From assembly GCA_015075625.1 (NCBI GenBank), contig JABTTZ010000002.1, positions 1,116,001-1,180,000 on the forward strand: a stretch of 64,000 nt of DNA, in the 5' to 3' direction. Origin of the DNA: Anaerolineales bacterium (GTDB lineage Bacteria > Chloroflexota > Anaerolineae > Aggregatilineales > UBA2796). Positions 26,988-35,568 of the stretch are shown here, piece after piece. The notes under the pieces were generated by a model, which saw only the letters and a program-made list of their open reading frames with translations, was not told the DNA's origin and did no database searches. Positions within the stretch are counted from its first letter, which is position 1; each line of letters starts with the position of its first letter. The position numbers and the translations under genes are program-made.

Positions 26988-28202
26988 TCACGGTGTGACG
27001 ATCTGCCCGCTGTTCACCGTCCAGACGGTTGCCTTCGCCAAAAACCCCTTTGTAAAAATATCGGGTTCTGTCGTCGTCAGGATGGACTGCCCCGCCCCGT
27101 CGATTCGCTCTAAGAGGAAAGCGCGGCGGCGTCCGTCCAATTCGGCAATAAATTCATCCAGCAGCAGCACGGGGCATTCTCCCGTCACCTGTTCCATCCA
27201 GCCCATCTCTGCCAATTTGATCGCCAAAACCGCCGTGCGTGCCTGCCCTCGTGAGCCATACAGCCCCAGATCGCGCCCATTGACCATAAAGCGCAGTTCG
27301 TCCCGTTGTGGACCGACAAGGGTCATGCCGCGCTGGATTTCTTCACGGCGGAGACTGGACAAAGCCTCTTTGTATTGGGGGGCAATCTCGGCGGGCGTTA
27401 GTTGGCGATGAATATCCAGCCCTAACACGTTGAAGGAAAGCTGCCCGTCGCCTTTTCCGGTGGGCTGAAAACTCGGCTGATAGATCAGTTCGAGTGTTTC
27501 GTCGCCGCCTGTCAGTTGGCGGTGAACCTGTTGGGCAAGCAGTTCAAGCTCACGCAGCAGCCGCTGTCGCCCACTGATCATGATACTCCCCGCCGCGACC
27601 AATTTATCGTCCCAAAACGGAAGTTCACTGGCGCTGGCTTGGCGCTCCCCAATCCGCCGCAAGAGGGCGTTGCGCTGTTGGAGCGCTTTATCAAAGGTTT
27701 GAAGTGCCTCGGCATAGGTGGAGTCTACCTGCGCAAGGGTGATGTTCACATAGCGGCGGCGATCCGTTGGCGACCCTTCGATCAGGGCGAGGTCTTGCGG
27801 CAGAAACATGACAACAGTGATGGATCCCATCAGATCAACGACGCGGCGTTTCACGCCGTTCACCTTGATTTCCTTCCGAAAGCGAGGGCTTCCATCAGCA
27901 TCTTTTGCCGTGCTATCACGGTAGATGGTGATGTCGATGCGCGTGATTGTCTTACCCTTTCCCAACACATCTGCTGTGATGCGGCTGTGGGGTAAAGGGT
28001 CGTTTTCGGCACGCCAATTCAGCAGTTGGCGATCTGAGGATGTCCATGGCGAACGTGCTGTCGCTAGGTAATAAATGGACTCGATCAGGCTGGTTTTCCC
28101 TTGCGCGTTCGCCCCACAAACAAGGATCGCACCCGTCGGAAGGGTCAATTCAAGGCGCGAGTACAGCCGAAAATTGGTCAGGGAAAGGTGTTGGAGGTGC
28201 AT
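26988..28202 (-). CDS. recF: DNA replication and repair protein RecF
   Basis: A 404-residue SMC-like ATPase that helps load RecA at gapped DNA. Motifs: LTNFRLYSRLELTLPTGAIL, the P-loop GANAQGKTSLIESIYYLATA, the signature region LYGSRGQARTAVLAIKLAEM, and Walker B with PVLLLDEFIAELDGRRRAFL. The ATG at 28202 has GGAGGA 7 nt upstream. In many bacteria recF lies with dnaA, dnaN and gyrB; here none of these is near. Confidence 0.95.
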   Translation of the reverse strand: MHLQHLSLTNFRLYSRLELTLPTGAILVCGANAQGKTSLIESIYYLATARSPWTSSDRQLLNWRAENDPLPHSRITADVLGKGKTITRIDITIYRDSTAKDADGSPRFRKEIKVNGVKRRVVDLMGSITVVMFLPQDLALIEGSPTDRRRYVNITLAQVDSTYAEALQTFDKALQQRNALLRRIGERQASASELPFWDDKLVAAGSIMISGRQRLLRELELLAQQVHRQLTGGDETLELIYQPSFQPTGKGDGQLSFNVLGLDIHRQLTPAEIAPQYKEALSSLRREEIQRGMTLVGPQRDELRFMVNGRDLGLYGSRGQARTAVLAIKLAEMGWMEQVTGECPVLLLDEFIAELDGRRRAFLLERIDGAGQSILTTTEPDIFTKGFLAKATVWTVNSGQIVTP

Positions 28203-28267
28203 CAGCACATCCTCCAACGAAGCGGCAAGGGGTGCGCCAACACTAGGAGGGCAAGGTATTCCATCAG

Positions 28268-28951
28268 TTACTTTGTCAGGCGCAGCGCTTTTGTCGCCGG
28301 AGTGAACACAGTCACATCGTAATAGGGAAACTGTGCTTGTGTCGCCTGCGCGCCCACATAAAGCCAGCGCCCGCTTTCTGTCTTGATTAAGACGATGCGT
28401 AGTTCGTTGCCGCGTTCAATGCCTTCCACAAAGGCAGCCGTACCCGCCACATTGGGATAGGGTTTTGCTGCCGTAAACCGCGCCCGGTCTCGGTTCAGGG
28501 CGTCGATCAAGGCGTCAAGCTGCGCAGCCGGTTCGCCGTAATCCGTGCGTAGTGTCAACTGTTGGCTAAAGACATCTAAGGCGTCTACGACGACATAGAG
28601 AAAGGGTCCGGCGGTGGTGCTTGTGTCTGTTGCCCCATCGGGGGAGAGAACAAAACTCGTCTCGCTGCGAAGGGCTGGCGGCTGCCAATTATCTGGGGCA
28701 AGCAGGCTAACGCCAAGGGTTGGGAGTTCAACGAAACTGAGGCTGGTCACCGTTGGGGGCGGCGGTGGGACGCTAGGGGGCGGCGTGCCGATGCGCTGGA
28801 TAAGCAGCATACCAACGAACGAAAAACCGACGAGCATCCCAAGCAGGGGAAGCCAACGGGCGCGAAAAGGGACTTCAGCAGGGGCGTTATTGCCTTCCCC
28901 CTCAACAGTTGGTGGGGCAGGCGGTGTATTTATTGGCGGTGAAGGTGTCAT
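28268..28951 (-). CDS. Single-span membrane protein with extracytoplasmic domain, unrecognised
   Basis: A 227-residue protein: a Pro-rich cytoplasmic N-terminus (~30 residues), one span (~33-50), a Pro-rich spacer (PPPSVPPPPPTVTS), then a soluble domain (~70-227) with LPTLGVSLLAPDNWQPP and ERGNELRIVLIKTESGRWLY. The domain reads like a PsbP/DUF1795-type fold that begins with a short amphipathic strand and a 'P.-W' turn, but this is a weak impression. It is upstream of recF and downstream of the TusA-like gene in the same direction. Confidence 0.65.
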   Translation of the reverse strand: MTPSPPINTPPAPPTVEGEGNNAPAEVPFRARWLPLLGMLVGFSFVGMLLIQRIGTPPPSVPPPPPTVTSLSFVELPTLGVSLLAPDNWQPPALRSETSFVLSPDGATDTSTTAGPFLYVVVDALDVFSQQLTLRTDYGEPAAQLDALIDALNRDRARFTAAKPYPNVAGTAAFVEGIERGNELRIVLIKTESGRWLYVGAQATQAQFPYYDVTVFTPATKALRLTK

Positions 28952-28957
28952 AAAGGG

Positions 28958-29194
28958 TCAGGCTTTTTCAATCAAAAACCGGCTGCGCCCGTCGGAAAGA
29001 GACTCGCATAGAAGCAAAGGAAACCCGCGCACTTCGCACCATGCGGCAATTTTTTCCGGCGCATCGGGGTCGCTTGTTGTATATTCAAACACCTCGCCAA
29101 AGCGCAGCCGCGCCAGCCGCGCCGCAAGGTAGAGAAGAATTTCATAACAAATTTCGAGATTCGAGTCAAAGGTGTCAGCGGGCATGGCAACCAC
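28958..29194 (-). CDS. TusA/SirA-like small protein lacking the CPxP motif
   Basis: A 78-residue protein whose C-terminal two thirds match the TusA fold: FGEVFEYTTSDPDAPEKIAA then WCEVRGFPLLLCESL and GRSRFLIEKA. TusA proteins carry a Cys-Pro-x-Pro sulfur-relay motif in the first helix. Here the corresponding region reads LEICYEILLYLAARLARLR, with a Cys but no CPxP. It may be a non-catalytic paralogue. It lies two bases after the Rieske gene stop and is followed by the anchored protein, so these three form a small unit. Confidence 0.65.
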   Translation of the reverse strand: MVAMPADTFDSNLEICYEILLYLAARLARLRFGEVFEYTTSDPDAPEKIAAWCEVRGFPLLLCESLSDGRSRFLIEKA

Positions 29195-29196
29195 AC

Positions 29197-29571
29197 TTAA
29201 AAGCGAGCGCGAACTTTCGATGGATCATCCGTCTCCCACGCCACATACACCTCACCACCCTCTACCCGCGTCTCGAAGGTGCGCAGCATCTTCTTTTGTT
29301 TTACATCATCGACCATCGGCATGGGCCAATGCTGTACAGACCCGTCACGAATATCGAATTTACTGCCGTGCAGGTTGCAGGTGAGAACGCAGTTTTCTAC
29401 TTTGGAATCTTTGAGCGGGTAGAGCATATGGGTGCAATAGCCTTGTACCATATAGGCGCTTTCGCCTTGCCGGATCACCACATAGCGCTGCCCATTGACG
29501 AAAATATTCACGGCTTTATCAGAAGGAAGTTGTTCAAGGGCACAAAGTCGAATCCATACTTTACCAGGCAT
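29197..29571 (-). CDS. Rieske [2Fe-2S] ferredoxin-like protein
   Basis: A 124-residue soluble Rieske protein. Cluster ligands are visible as GYCTHM (C-x-H) and TCNLHGSKFD (C-x2-H), with the expected spacing and a following G-S-V. No membrane span, so it is a ferredoxin-type partner of an oxygenase or reductase, not a bc1 subunit. The frame reaches a TTG at 29598; the ATG at 29571 (MPGKVWIRLCAL) is preferred. It is first in a unit with the TusA-like protein; no oxygenase subunit is near. Confidence 0.85.
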   Translation of the reverse strand: MPGKVWIRLCALEQLPSDKAVNIFVNGQRYVVIRQGESAYMVQGYCTHMLYPLKDSKVENCVLTCNLHGSKFDIRDGSVQHWPMPMVDDVKQKKMLRTFETRVEGGEVYVAWETDDPSKVRARF

Positions 29572-29749
29572 TGTGTGAAGGCTTTCATGAGTTTTCAAGA
29601 GTGGAATCTATATAGAGTCTAGCAGAAACGTAAGAGGAAACCAAACGTTCTGTACGCTCTCTCATCACCTTCTTTCTGACACCAACGGTACGGTGTGCTA
29701 TGCTTACCCAAACTGTTGACCAGTGAACAACAAGGATATAGTTGAGACC

Positions 29750-31000
29750 ATGGATCACAACAAACGAATTCCTCTCTTGGCGGGCATTCTTGCCCTTGCC
29801 CTCGTAGCGACCTTAGCTCTTTCGGGGATGGGCAGCCGTTATGCCGCACAAGGGGATATCGCCACCTCCACACAGCCCCCCACCCCCGAAGGGAACGGCG
29901 GTACGGCAACGTGGACAATTGGGGAGCCGTCTTTTGAGAGCAACTACCCACGCGGGTTCACGATCAGCCTAAACGCTGAAAGCAGCGCTGGACGGATCAC
30001 CGGAGCAACCGTTTTTTGGCAGCACTCGCCAAAGCTGCGCAACCGCGTCCCTGGCAAAGTTGCCGCAGACGGAAAAAGCGTGATCGCAGTGGCTGACCGT
30101 GTGCAAGTGCCGCAGTGGGTGGCGGTGACATATTGGTGGGTGCTGACCGATGAAAAAGGCAACAGCTATCAAACCGAACGCCGCGACACCCTCTACGAGG
30201 ACAATACACGAGTATGGAATCATTTGGAGAGCGAAGACCTCGTTATTTACTGGCAGCAGGGCGTCCCCGATAAAGTTGGCGAACTGGCGGTGAAAGCGAT
30301 GGACAAAGCACGTCCCATCTACCGCCAACGGTGGGCAAAGCCTCTGGGCTATCGCCCCCACGCGATCATTTATGCTGATTACGCCACGTGGGAGGAATGG
30401 AATCGTGGGGTAGGGACTTCGGTGGGTGGTGTCGTCACCGCCGGACAGACGAGCGATAGTTGGGGTGGTACGGCGCAGGTCTGGCTGCCTTCTTACTACG
30501 ACGCCGAAACGCTTGCTGATGACATTATCGTTCATGAGGTAGCGCACCTCTATCAGTATGCCAATGGCGGCACAGGGCAAGATTTCTGGTTCTTTGAAGG
30601 GAATGCCACCTACTTTGAACTCTTGAGCGGGGCGTCCAAGTTAGAGCGCGTGCGCGATCTGGCACGTTCAGGGGAACTGCCGTCCTTGCAAGCGGGCGGT
30701 CCTAGCGCACGAGGTCGGTTTGCCCTCGATGCCTATAACATTGGCTATGCCTTTTGGTTGTGGGTTGAGGAAACCTATGGGGTAGACGCTCACAAGCTGA
30801 TTTGGAAGCTGATTGACGAGGGGCGCGGCTGGAAAAATGCCCTTGAAACAGTGACTCAGTTGAACTTCATTGATATGGAGACAGCCTTTCGGGCATGGGC
30901 AGGGGCGACGAATGCCGTTGCGCCAACGCCGATTCCTTCACCGACGATGTTCTTCTTCCCCTCGCCAACCTACGAACCGACCTCGACGCCGAAGCCGTAG
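29750..31000 (+). CDS. Secreted peptidase MA-like zinc metallopeptidase
   Basis: A 416-residue exported protein. Signal or anchor: GILALALVATLALSGMG. An N-terminal beta domain (~45-150) precedes the metallopeptidase domain with the zinc motif HEVAHLYQYANGG (HExxH) and a downstream Glu in FFEGNATYFELLSG, as in peptidase MA-like families. It ends in a Thr/Pro tail (SPTYEPTSTPKP). Start taken at ATG 29750; a GTG at 29723 is possible. A strong terminator follows at 31012. The substrate is unknown. Confidence 0.83.
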   Translation: MDHNKRIPLLAGILALALVATLALSGMGSRYAAQGDIATSTQPPTPEGNGGTATWTIGEPSFESNYPRGFTISLNAESSAGRITGATVFWQHSPKLRNRVPGKVAADGKSVIAVADRVQVPQWVAVTYWWVLTDEKGNSYQTERRDTLYEDNTRVWNHLESEDLVIYWQQGVPDKVGELAVKAMDKARPIYRQRWAKPLGYRPHAIIYADYATWEEWNRGVGTSVGGVVTAGQTSDSWGGTAQVWLPSYYDAETLADDIIVHEVAHLYQYANGGTGQDFWFFEGNATYFELLSGASKLERVRDLARSGELPSLQAGGPSARGRFALDAYNIGYAFWLWVEETYGVDAHKLIWKLIDEGRGWKNALETVTQLNFIDMETAFRAWAGATNAVAPTPIPSPTMFFFPSPTYEPTSTPKP

Positions 31001-31011
31001 AGGACACCCTC

Positions 31012-31043
31012 CCCCTCAACTGCGATTGGTTGAGGGGTTTTTT
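31012..31043 (+). terminator. Rho-independent terminator after the metallopeptidase gene
   Basis: A 9-bp perfect stem (CCCCTCAAC at 31012-31020, complement at 31029-31037) is followed by six T's (31038-31043). It overlaps the 3' end of the convergent GT39 gene. Confidence 0.85.
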
Positions 31044-32347
31044 GCCCGCCACAGACTCCCCGCCGCCACCGCTGCAAAAAGGTAGAAGGCGGGGGTCAGG
31101 GGGAACAGATAACGAGGTAAGGCATAGATGACGACATGCACCGCCGTGAGGTAAGCAATCAGCCCATAAAGAGGGAAGGCTAAGAAGAATGCCCCCCGCC
31201 GCCGCAAGGTAAGGAACATCCCCACCGCGCCGCCGATCAACGCCCACCCATGAACGAGATACAAGAGCAACTTGGGGAAAAAGGCATCCCCCCGCACAAC
31301 GCGCAGCAATCCGCTGAGGCTGCGATCCGCCGTCAGCCATGAAAGTGCCAACGTTTTCAGGCTTTCACCCGGATAGTAAACGGTGTTGTGTGGTTGCAGG
31401 TATGCCTCGCTAAGATTCGAGAGGCGCGTCCGCACCCAACCGGGAAAATCGTTCAAGATCGCATCGAAAAAACCAGCGGCAAAGGCAGCATCGCGCTGCC
31501 CCGCTGCGGCGTCCTCGCCAATGCTGGCGTCAATCGAACGCGGATCGGTGATCCCCGTGACGCCGATGTAGGCAAACGCCGTCAGCCCCTCACCGCCAAT
31601 GATGAAACGATTCCAGCGGGCAAGGTTGTAAACCGTCCAGAGGGAGACAGTCAACATAAAGGCAGTGGCAAGGACTGCCCCTAAGCGCAGCCCCCGCCGC
31701 CACCCATGCAAGCGGATGAGGTGGGCGATGAGGGCGAGGGGAAAGAGTAGGACGACAACCCGCGTAAGCGCCGCCGCACCGAAAAGCACCCCGCAAAGGA
31801 TGAGCGATCTCATCGTGGGGCGCTCTTGCCGCCGGGCGTGGAGCGCCAAGCCAGCAAACAAAAGCGCCATGAACAGGCTTTCCGTCAGCGGTGCGCCCGC
31901 TTCGATCACAAACGCCGGACTCAGGGCTAAGACAAGCCCCGCTAGGGTTGCCACACGTGGGGTGAAATAGAGCAGCCCAAGCTGATAGACTGCGGCGATC
32001 AACACCGCCCCCCACAACACATTCAAGAGACGGATCATTTGGGCGGCGGTGGTCGTCAGCGGAAGGGGCGGCGCATGATGTGGCGCCCAGAATGGTTGCA
32101 GCGGGCGGAGGGCGATGAAGAGATCGCGAAACAGGTGCTGAACCACCCCGGCATAGACGAGGAACACCGGACCGGTCTGGACGGGGTGATCGAGTGTTCC
32201 GGCGACGAGGCTGTAGCCCTTATCGAGATACCAACGGACATCCCCACCTTCCAAGCGAGGGCGGGGATCAATAACCATGACGAACAGCAAACGCAGGACA
32301 ACGCCGATAGCGAGAAGGGCGATCAACGGGTGACGGGTTGGCGGCAC
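31016..32347 (-). CDS. GT39-type membrane glycosyltransferase (ArnT/PMT-like)
   Basis: A 443-residue GT-C fold protein with about 11 spans. The first extracytoplasmic loop has the acidic motif region RLEGGDVRWYLDKGYSLVAG, and the next segments (IEAGAPLTESLFMALLFAGL and HARRQERPTMRSL) match the ArnT/PMT layout. Such enzymes transfer a sugar from a polyprenyl-phosphate donor to lipid or protein outside the membrane. Start at GTG 32347, five bases after the acyl-CoA dehydrogenase stop, so the two are co-transcribed although functionally unrelated. Confidence 0.82.
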   Translation of the reverse strand: MPPTRHPLIALLAIGVVLRLLFVMVIDPRPRLEGGDVRWYLDKGYSLVAGTLDHPVQTGPVFLVYAGVVQHLFRDLFIALRPLQPFWAPHHAPPLPLTTTAAQMIRLLNVLWGAVLIAAVYQLGLLYFTPRVATLAGLVLALSPAFVIEAGAPLTESLFMALLFAGLALHARRQERPTMRSLILCGVLFGAAALTRVVVLLFPLALIAHLIRLHGWRRGLRLGAVLATAFMLTVSLWTVYNLARWNRFIIGGEGLTAFAYIGVTGITDPRSIDASIGEDAAAGQRDAAFAAGFFDAILNDFPGWVRTRLSNLSEAYLQPHNTVYYPGESLKTLALSWLTADRSLSGLLRVVRGDAFFPKLLLYLVHGWALIGGAVGMFLTLRRRGAFFLAFPLYGLIAYLTAVHVVIYALPRYLFPLTPAFYLFAAVAAGSLWRAKNPSTNRS

Positions 32348-32352
32348 GATCC

Positions 32353-33501
32353 CTACATCTCTGCCAAAAGACGGCGGGCAATGACCATTCGTTGAATTTG
32401 ACTCGTCCCCTCGCCAATGCTCATCAGACGTTGATCGCGGTACATACGCTCAACAGGGAATTCGGCGCTGTAACCATAGCTGCCGTGAATCTGAATAGCG
32501 TTGAAGCAGACCCGTTCGGCAACTTCCGAGGCGTAGAGCTTTGCCATTGCCGCCTCTTTGGTGAAGGGTTTCCCCTGATCTTTCAGCCACGCCGCCCGCA
32601 TAACGAGGAGTCGCGCTGCGTCGATCTCTAAGCCGGCGTCGGCAATCATGAACTGAATCGCCTGATGCTGTGCGATAGGCTGCCCAAAGGCGAGGCGCTG
32701 TTTGGCGTACTTCACGCCTTCTTCAAACGCGCCCTGTGCCAAGCCGACAGAGAGCGCCCCAATGCTGATACGTCCAGCGTCAAGCGTTTCCATTACCTGT
32801 TGAAAGCCGCGCCCTTCTGTGCCTAAGAGATGGTCGCTGTGTGAGACGCGCACGTTGTCGTAGCTGAGCATCTGGGTGGGCGATCCCTTCAAGCCCATCT
32901 TCTTTTCCGGGGTATGGAGCGTCAACCCTGCCATACCTGGCTCAACGAGCAGCATACTAAAGCCTCGCGTCCCGGCGTCTTTGTCGGTGCGGGTGAAGGT
33001 GATGATCACCGGCGCAAAGATCGGGTTCGTGATCCATGCTTTCGCCCCATTGATCACCCACGAATCGCCATCTTTCACGGCGTGGGTGCGGGCGTTCGCC
33101 AGATCAGAGCCGGCATTCGGTTCGGTCAGCGCCAACGCGCCGAGGTGCTTTCCACTGGTGAGCGCCGGAAGGTATTTTTCCTTCTGCGCCTTCGTCCCCC
33201 ACTTCACCAACGGCGCACAGCACAAGCCATTATGGGCAGAGATGGAGAGCGCCGTTGAGCCGCAAACGCGCCCCAATTCCTCTACGGCGATGGACGCCAT
33301 GACCGTATCCCCGCCCATCCCACCGTATTCTTCGGGGACGAACAACCCGGTGAGACCGAGGGCGGGCATTTTTTGGATCGCCTCCCAACGCATTTCGCCT
33401 CTGTGATCGACCTCTGCGGCATAAGGTTTCAATTCCCCCGCACAGAAATCGCGGACGGCACGTTGAAACATACGTTGTTCTTGACTGAGTTCAAAATCCA
33501 T
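32353..33501 (-). CDS. Acyl-CoA dehydrogenase
   Basis: A 382-residue FAD enzyme of the acyl-CoA dehydrogenase family, catalysing alpha-beta dehydrogenation of acyl-CoA in fatty or branched-chain acid breakdown. Motifs: LFVPEEYGGMGGDTVMASIA, ALTEPNAGSDLANARTHAV, GAKAWITNPIFAPVIITFTR and the C-terminal IHGSYGYSAEFPVERMYRDQ, followed by GEGTSQIQRMVIAR with the catalytic Glu in the usual place. Chain-length specificity cannot be told. No partner ETF genes are near. Confidence 0.93.
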   Translation of the reverse strand: MDFELSQEQRMFQRAVRDFCAGELKPYAAEVDHRGEMRWEAIQKMPALGLTGLFVPEEYGGMGGDTVMASIAVEELGRVCGSTALSISAHNGLCCAPLVKWGTKAQKEKYLPALTSGKHLGALALTEPNAGSDLANARTHAVKDGDSWVINGAKAWITNPIFAPVIITFTRTDKDAGTRGFSMLLVEPGMAGLTLHTPEKKMGLKGSPTQMLSYDNVRVSHSDHLLGTEGRGFQQVMETLDAGRISIGALSVGLAQGAFEEGVKYAKQRLAFGQPIAQHQAIQFMIADAGLEIDAARLLVMRAAWLKDQGKPFTKEAAMAKLYASEVAERVCFNAIQIHGSYGYSAEFPVERMYRDQRLMSIGEGTSQIQRMVIARRLLAEM

Positions 33502-33692
33502 GTTTGTAAAAACCTCTGGGCATTTTTGAATTTCGCAGTGCTAAACGACTTGTCAACACAGGTGACGAGGAATCGTCTCTCTCCACGCAGACAGGTCGAA
33601 GCACCCCATATATCTTAGCGCACGCTCACAAGCCGCGCACCTCTCAGGTAAATTACTCCCAATTCACCATCGACCCACAGCCACTGTGGGCG

Positions 33693-33866
33693 GGACTCTC
33701 TTTCTTAGCCATTGAAGTGCCTCATATCCTCATGCTTGACTTACTCTCCGATCACCACAAAGACCCGTTTGATCGTTTGTTGATCGCACAAGTGCAGCGA
33801 GAGTCCTTCATTCTCATCACGAATGATCCGCTTATTGCCAGATATTCTGTAGCTGTGGTCTGGTGA
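33693..33866 (+). pseudogene. C-terminal remnant of a VapC-type PIN-domain toxin
   Basis: In one frame the DNA reads GLSFLAIEVPHILMLDLL, then DHHKDPFDRLLIAQ and LITNDPLIARYSVAVVW before a stop. This is the second half of a PIN-domain toxin (type II toxin-antitoxin), with the conserved H..DPFDRLLIAQA and T-N-D-P acidic motif. The upstream part (33650-33692) stays open but does not look like the VapC N-terminus with its first catalytic Asp, and there is no antitoxin gene. Judged a broken gene. Confidence 0.7.
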
Positions 33867-33905
33867 GGGCAAAAAGATCGGCGTACCCTCGCCTTCTCCG
33901 CTGAG

Positions 33906-34010
33906 CAACCGCCCCTCCTCGCCTTAATCAACCTGCGGGTGTGGTTCTACAACCCGCAGCACGGGGTATTTACGTCTCTCGATCCCGCACCAACGGTGAT
34001 GGATACAACT
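33906..34010 (+). pseudogene. RHS/YD-repeat protein fragment
   Basis: In one frame the DNA reads LINLRVWFYNPQHGVFTSLD followed by PA. This is a recognisable version of the RHS core boundary motif (LRARYYDPxxGRFxSxDP). The match lasts only about 25 residues; no repeats precede it and the continuing frame is anonymous. It is a remnant of an RHS-family toxin or wall protein, adjacent to the VapC remnant. Confidence 0.5.
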
Positions 34011-34239
34011 GCGCCTGACCGGAGCAAAGGCGTTCGCAGCGGGAGTCCTCTCCGATGTGGGGCTGGGTGTGCTGCTCAGGGCGGCTTCAACGTCGTGAAC
34101 CCATGCTCAAGGCGCCCGTCTACAACCTGCACCGTTAGCTGCTGCCTCTCCTCTGTTTATCTTTGCAACTGAGCAAACACACCCTCATGAGACAAGCCAC
34201 CCGTTGCCTTCTAACCGTGCCTCGTGTAGAGTCGTGCCT

Positions 34240-35052
34240 ATGAACTCACTTGTTTACCTGATCAAACAAATTGCGCCGGGAATCTGGCTCATCTGCGCAG
34301 CGGCACTGCTTTTACGCCTGCGGGCGCTGATGCTTGCCCGCCGTAAACTTGCCATAGCCGAGTTTGATCTAGAGCGTGAACTGGCGGAGGGAGAGCAAGC
34401 GCGGGCGATCACCTGGAGCGTCCTGATCCTCGAACTCGCTCTGGCGGTGGTTGCCGTTTATTTTGTCGTTGAGCCAACCATCCGCCAAGATATTCTTTCG
34501 GGTGTCATTGTTGGGGAGATTGGCGGCGGAGGGGTGGCGGAAGGACCCTTCGAGACGAGTACCCCGGGCGGCACGGGGGAAGATATTGCCTCCATGAATC
34601 AGACGGCGGCGGCGCTTCCGGTGGGGACAAGCGTCGGTTTGATTCTCACTGCCGTTGCCTCGCCAACGCCAGTTGGGACGTTGCTGGCTGGCTACCCCAC
34701 CCCCACCGATTGCACCACCGACCAAGCGCGTCTGCTGATCCCTGCGCCGGGGCAGCTTCTCTTTGACTCGGTGACGGTGGTGGGGACGGCGACCATCCCC
34801 AACTTTGCCTTCTACAAGCTAGAACTGGCGGGACCCTCGACGGGCGGCGGCTTTGCCCCCATTCTTGGCGAACGCACCTCACCGGTCACGGTGACTGGAA
34901 CACTGGGCATTTTGCCCTTGAATTCCCTTCAGCCCGGAGATTACGACTTTCGCTTAGCAGTTTTTGATAACACCGGAGCGATGCGGGCATCCTGTACCGT
35001 GCGGGTGAATATCATCCTCCCGCCGCCAACCTCAACACCGCCCGGAGGATGA
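34240..35052 (+). CDS. Membrane protein with extracellular Ig-like domain, unrecognised
   Basis: A 270-residue protein from ATG 34240. Two spans (~6-24 and ~60-82) bracket a charged cytoplasmic loop (LAIAEFDLERELAEGEQARA). After a Gly/Thr linker comes an extracellular domain of ~110 residues (LLIPAPGQLLFDSVTVVGTA, LNSLQPGDYDFRLAVFDNTG) with the strand pattern of an Ig- or fibronectin-like fold, and a short Pro/Thr tail. No family name can be given. It ends at a bidirectional terminator. Confidence 0.7.
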   Translation: MNSLVYLIKQIAPGIWLICAAALLLRLRALMLARRKLAIAEFDLERELAEGEQARAITWSVLILELALAVVAVYFVVEPTIRQDILSGVIVGEIGGGGVAEGPFETSTPGGTGEDIASMNQTAAALPVGTSVGLILTAVASPTPVGTLLAGYPTPTDCTTDQARLLIPAPGQLLFDSVTVVGTATIPNFAFYKLELAGPSTGGGFAPILGERTSPVTVTGTLGILPLNSLQPGDYDFRLAVFDNTGAMRASCTVRVNIILPPPTSTPPGG

Positions 35053-35083
35053 GGGCAAAGGAGCAACTCCTCCCACAACAAAA

Positions 35084-35105
35084 ACCCGCCTTGCGGCGGG
35101 TGCTT
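35084..35105. terminator. Bidirectional terminator between convergent genes
   Basis: ACCCGCC (35084-35090) and GGCGGGT (35095-35101) form a tight 7-bp stem with a TTGC loop. Toward the right it is followed by TGCTTTT, toward the left (minus strand) by TTTTTGTTG, so it can serve both the 34240 gene and rpsT. Confidence 0.75.
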
Positions 35106-35142
35106 TTGCGTTCATTTTTACGTATTATCTAGACGGGGCGTG

Positions 35143-35415
35143 TTACTTCGCCGCGTTCAAGGCATTCAGTTTCTTCATCAGGCGGCTCTTGCGCCGTGCG
35201 GCATTGTTCTTATGAAGAACCCCTTTGCTCACCGCCTTATCCAGCGTGCGGATAGCGTCCAGCGTTGCTTGCTTTGCTTCCGTAGGATTGGCGGCGGCAA
35301 GCAGTTCCCGCGCCTTGCGAACTTCCGTCCGCGTGCGGCTGACAATGATACGGTTGCGCAAACGGCGGCGCTCATTGATTCGAATACGTTTGATGGCTGA
35401 CTTATGGTTCGCCAC
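35143..35415 (-). CDS. rpsT: 30S ribosomal protein S20
   Basis: A 90-residue basic helical protein with the S20 signature: MANHKSAIKRIRINERRRLR then LDKAVSKGVLHKNNAARRKS and RLMKKLNAL. It binds 16S rRNA. It stands alone, downstream of the tRNA-Ser gene in the same direction, and ends at the bidirectional terminator at 35084. Confidence 0.96.
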   Translation of the reverse strand: MANHKSAIKRIRINERRRLRNRIIVSRTRTEVRKARELLAAANPTEAKQATLDAIRTLDKAVSKGVLHKNNAARRKSRLMKKLNALNAAK

Positions 35416-35472
35416 GAAAAACCCTCTTTCCTATCTCGTTGATTCACTTGACTTCATCTGACACATCTGTAG

Positions 35473-35559
35473 CGGAGGGGGTGGGATTCGAACCCACGAT
35501 GCCCTTTCAGACATAACGCTTTTCGAGAGCGCCCCGATCAGCCTCTCCGGCACCCCTCC
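35473..35559 (-). tRNA. tRNA-Ser (CGA)
   Basis: Reading the minus strand, a 7-bp acceptor stem (GGAGGGG with CCCCTCC), a D-arm, an anticodon loop CTCGAAA with anticodon CGA, a long variable arm typical of class II tRNAs, and a T-arm GGGTTCGAATCCC are all present. The 3' CCA is not encoded. The long variable arm with a CGA anticodon means serine. Confidence 0.93.
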
Positions 35560-35568
35560 AATAGTTGT

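Larger units (their letters stand above)
33502..34239 (+). other. Intergenic region of gene remnants
   Basis: Over 700 bases without an intact gene between the acyl-CoA dehydrogenase and the next rightward gene. It holds a truncated VapC-type PIN domain and a short RHS-like fragment (listed separately) and otherwise no pattern I recognise. It looks like a decayed accessory insertion. Confidence 0.55.
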
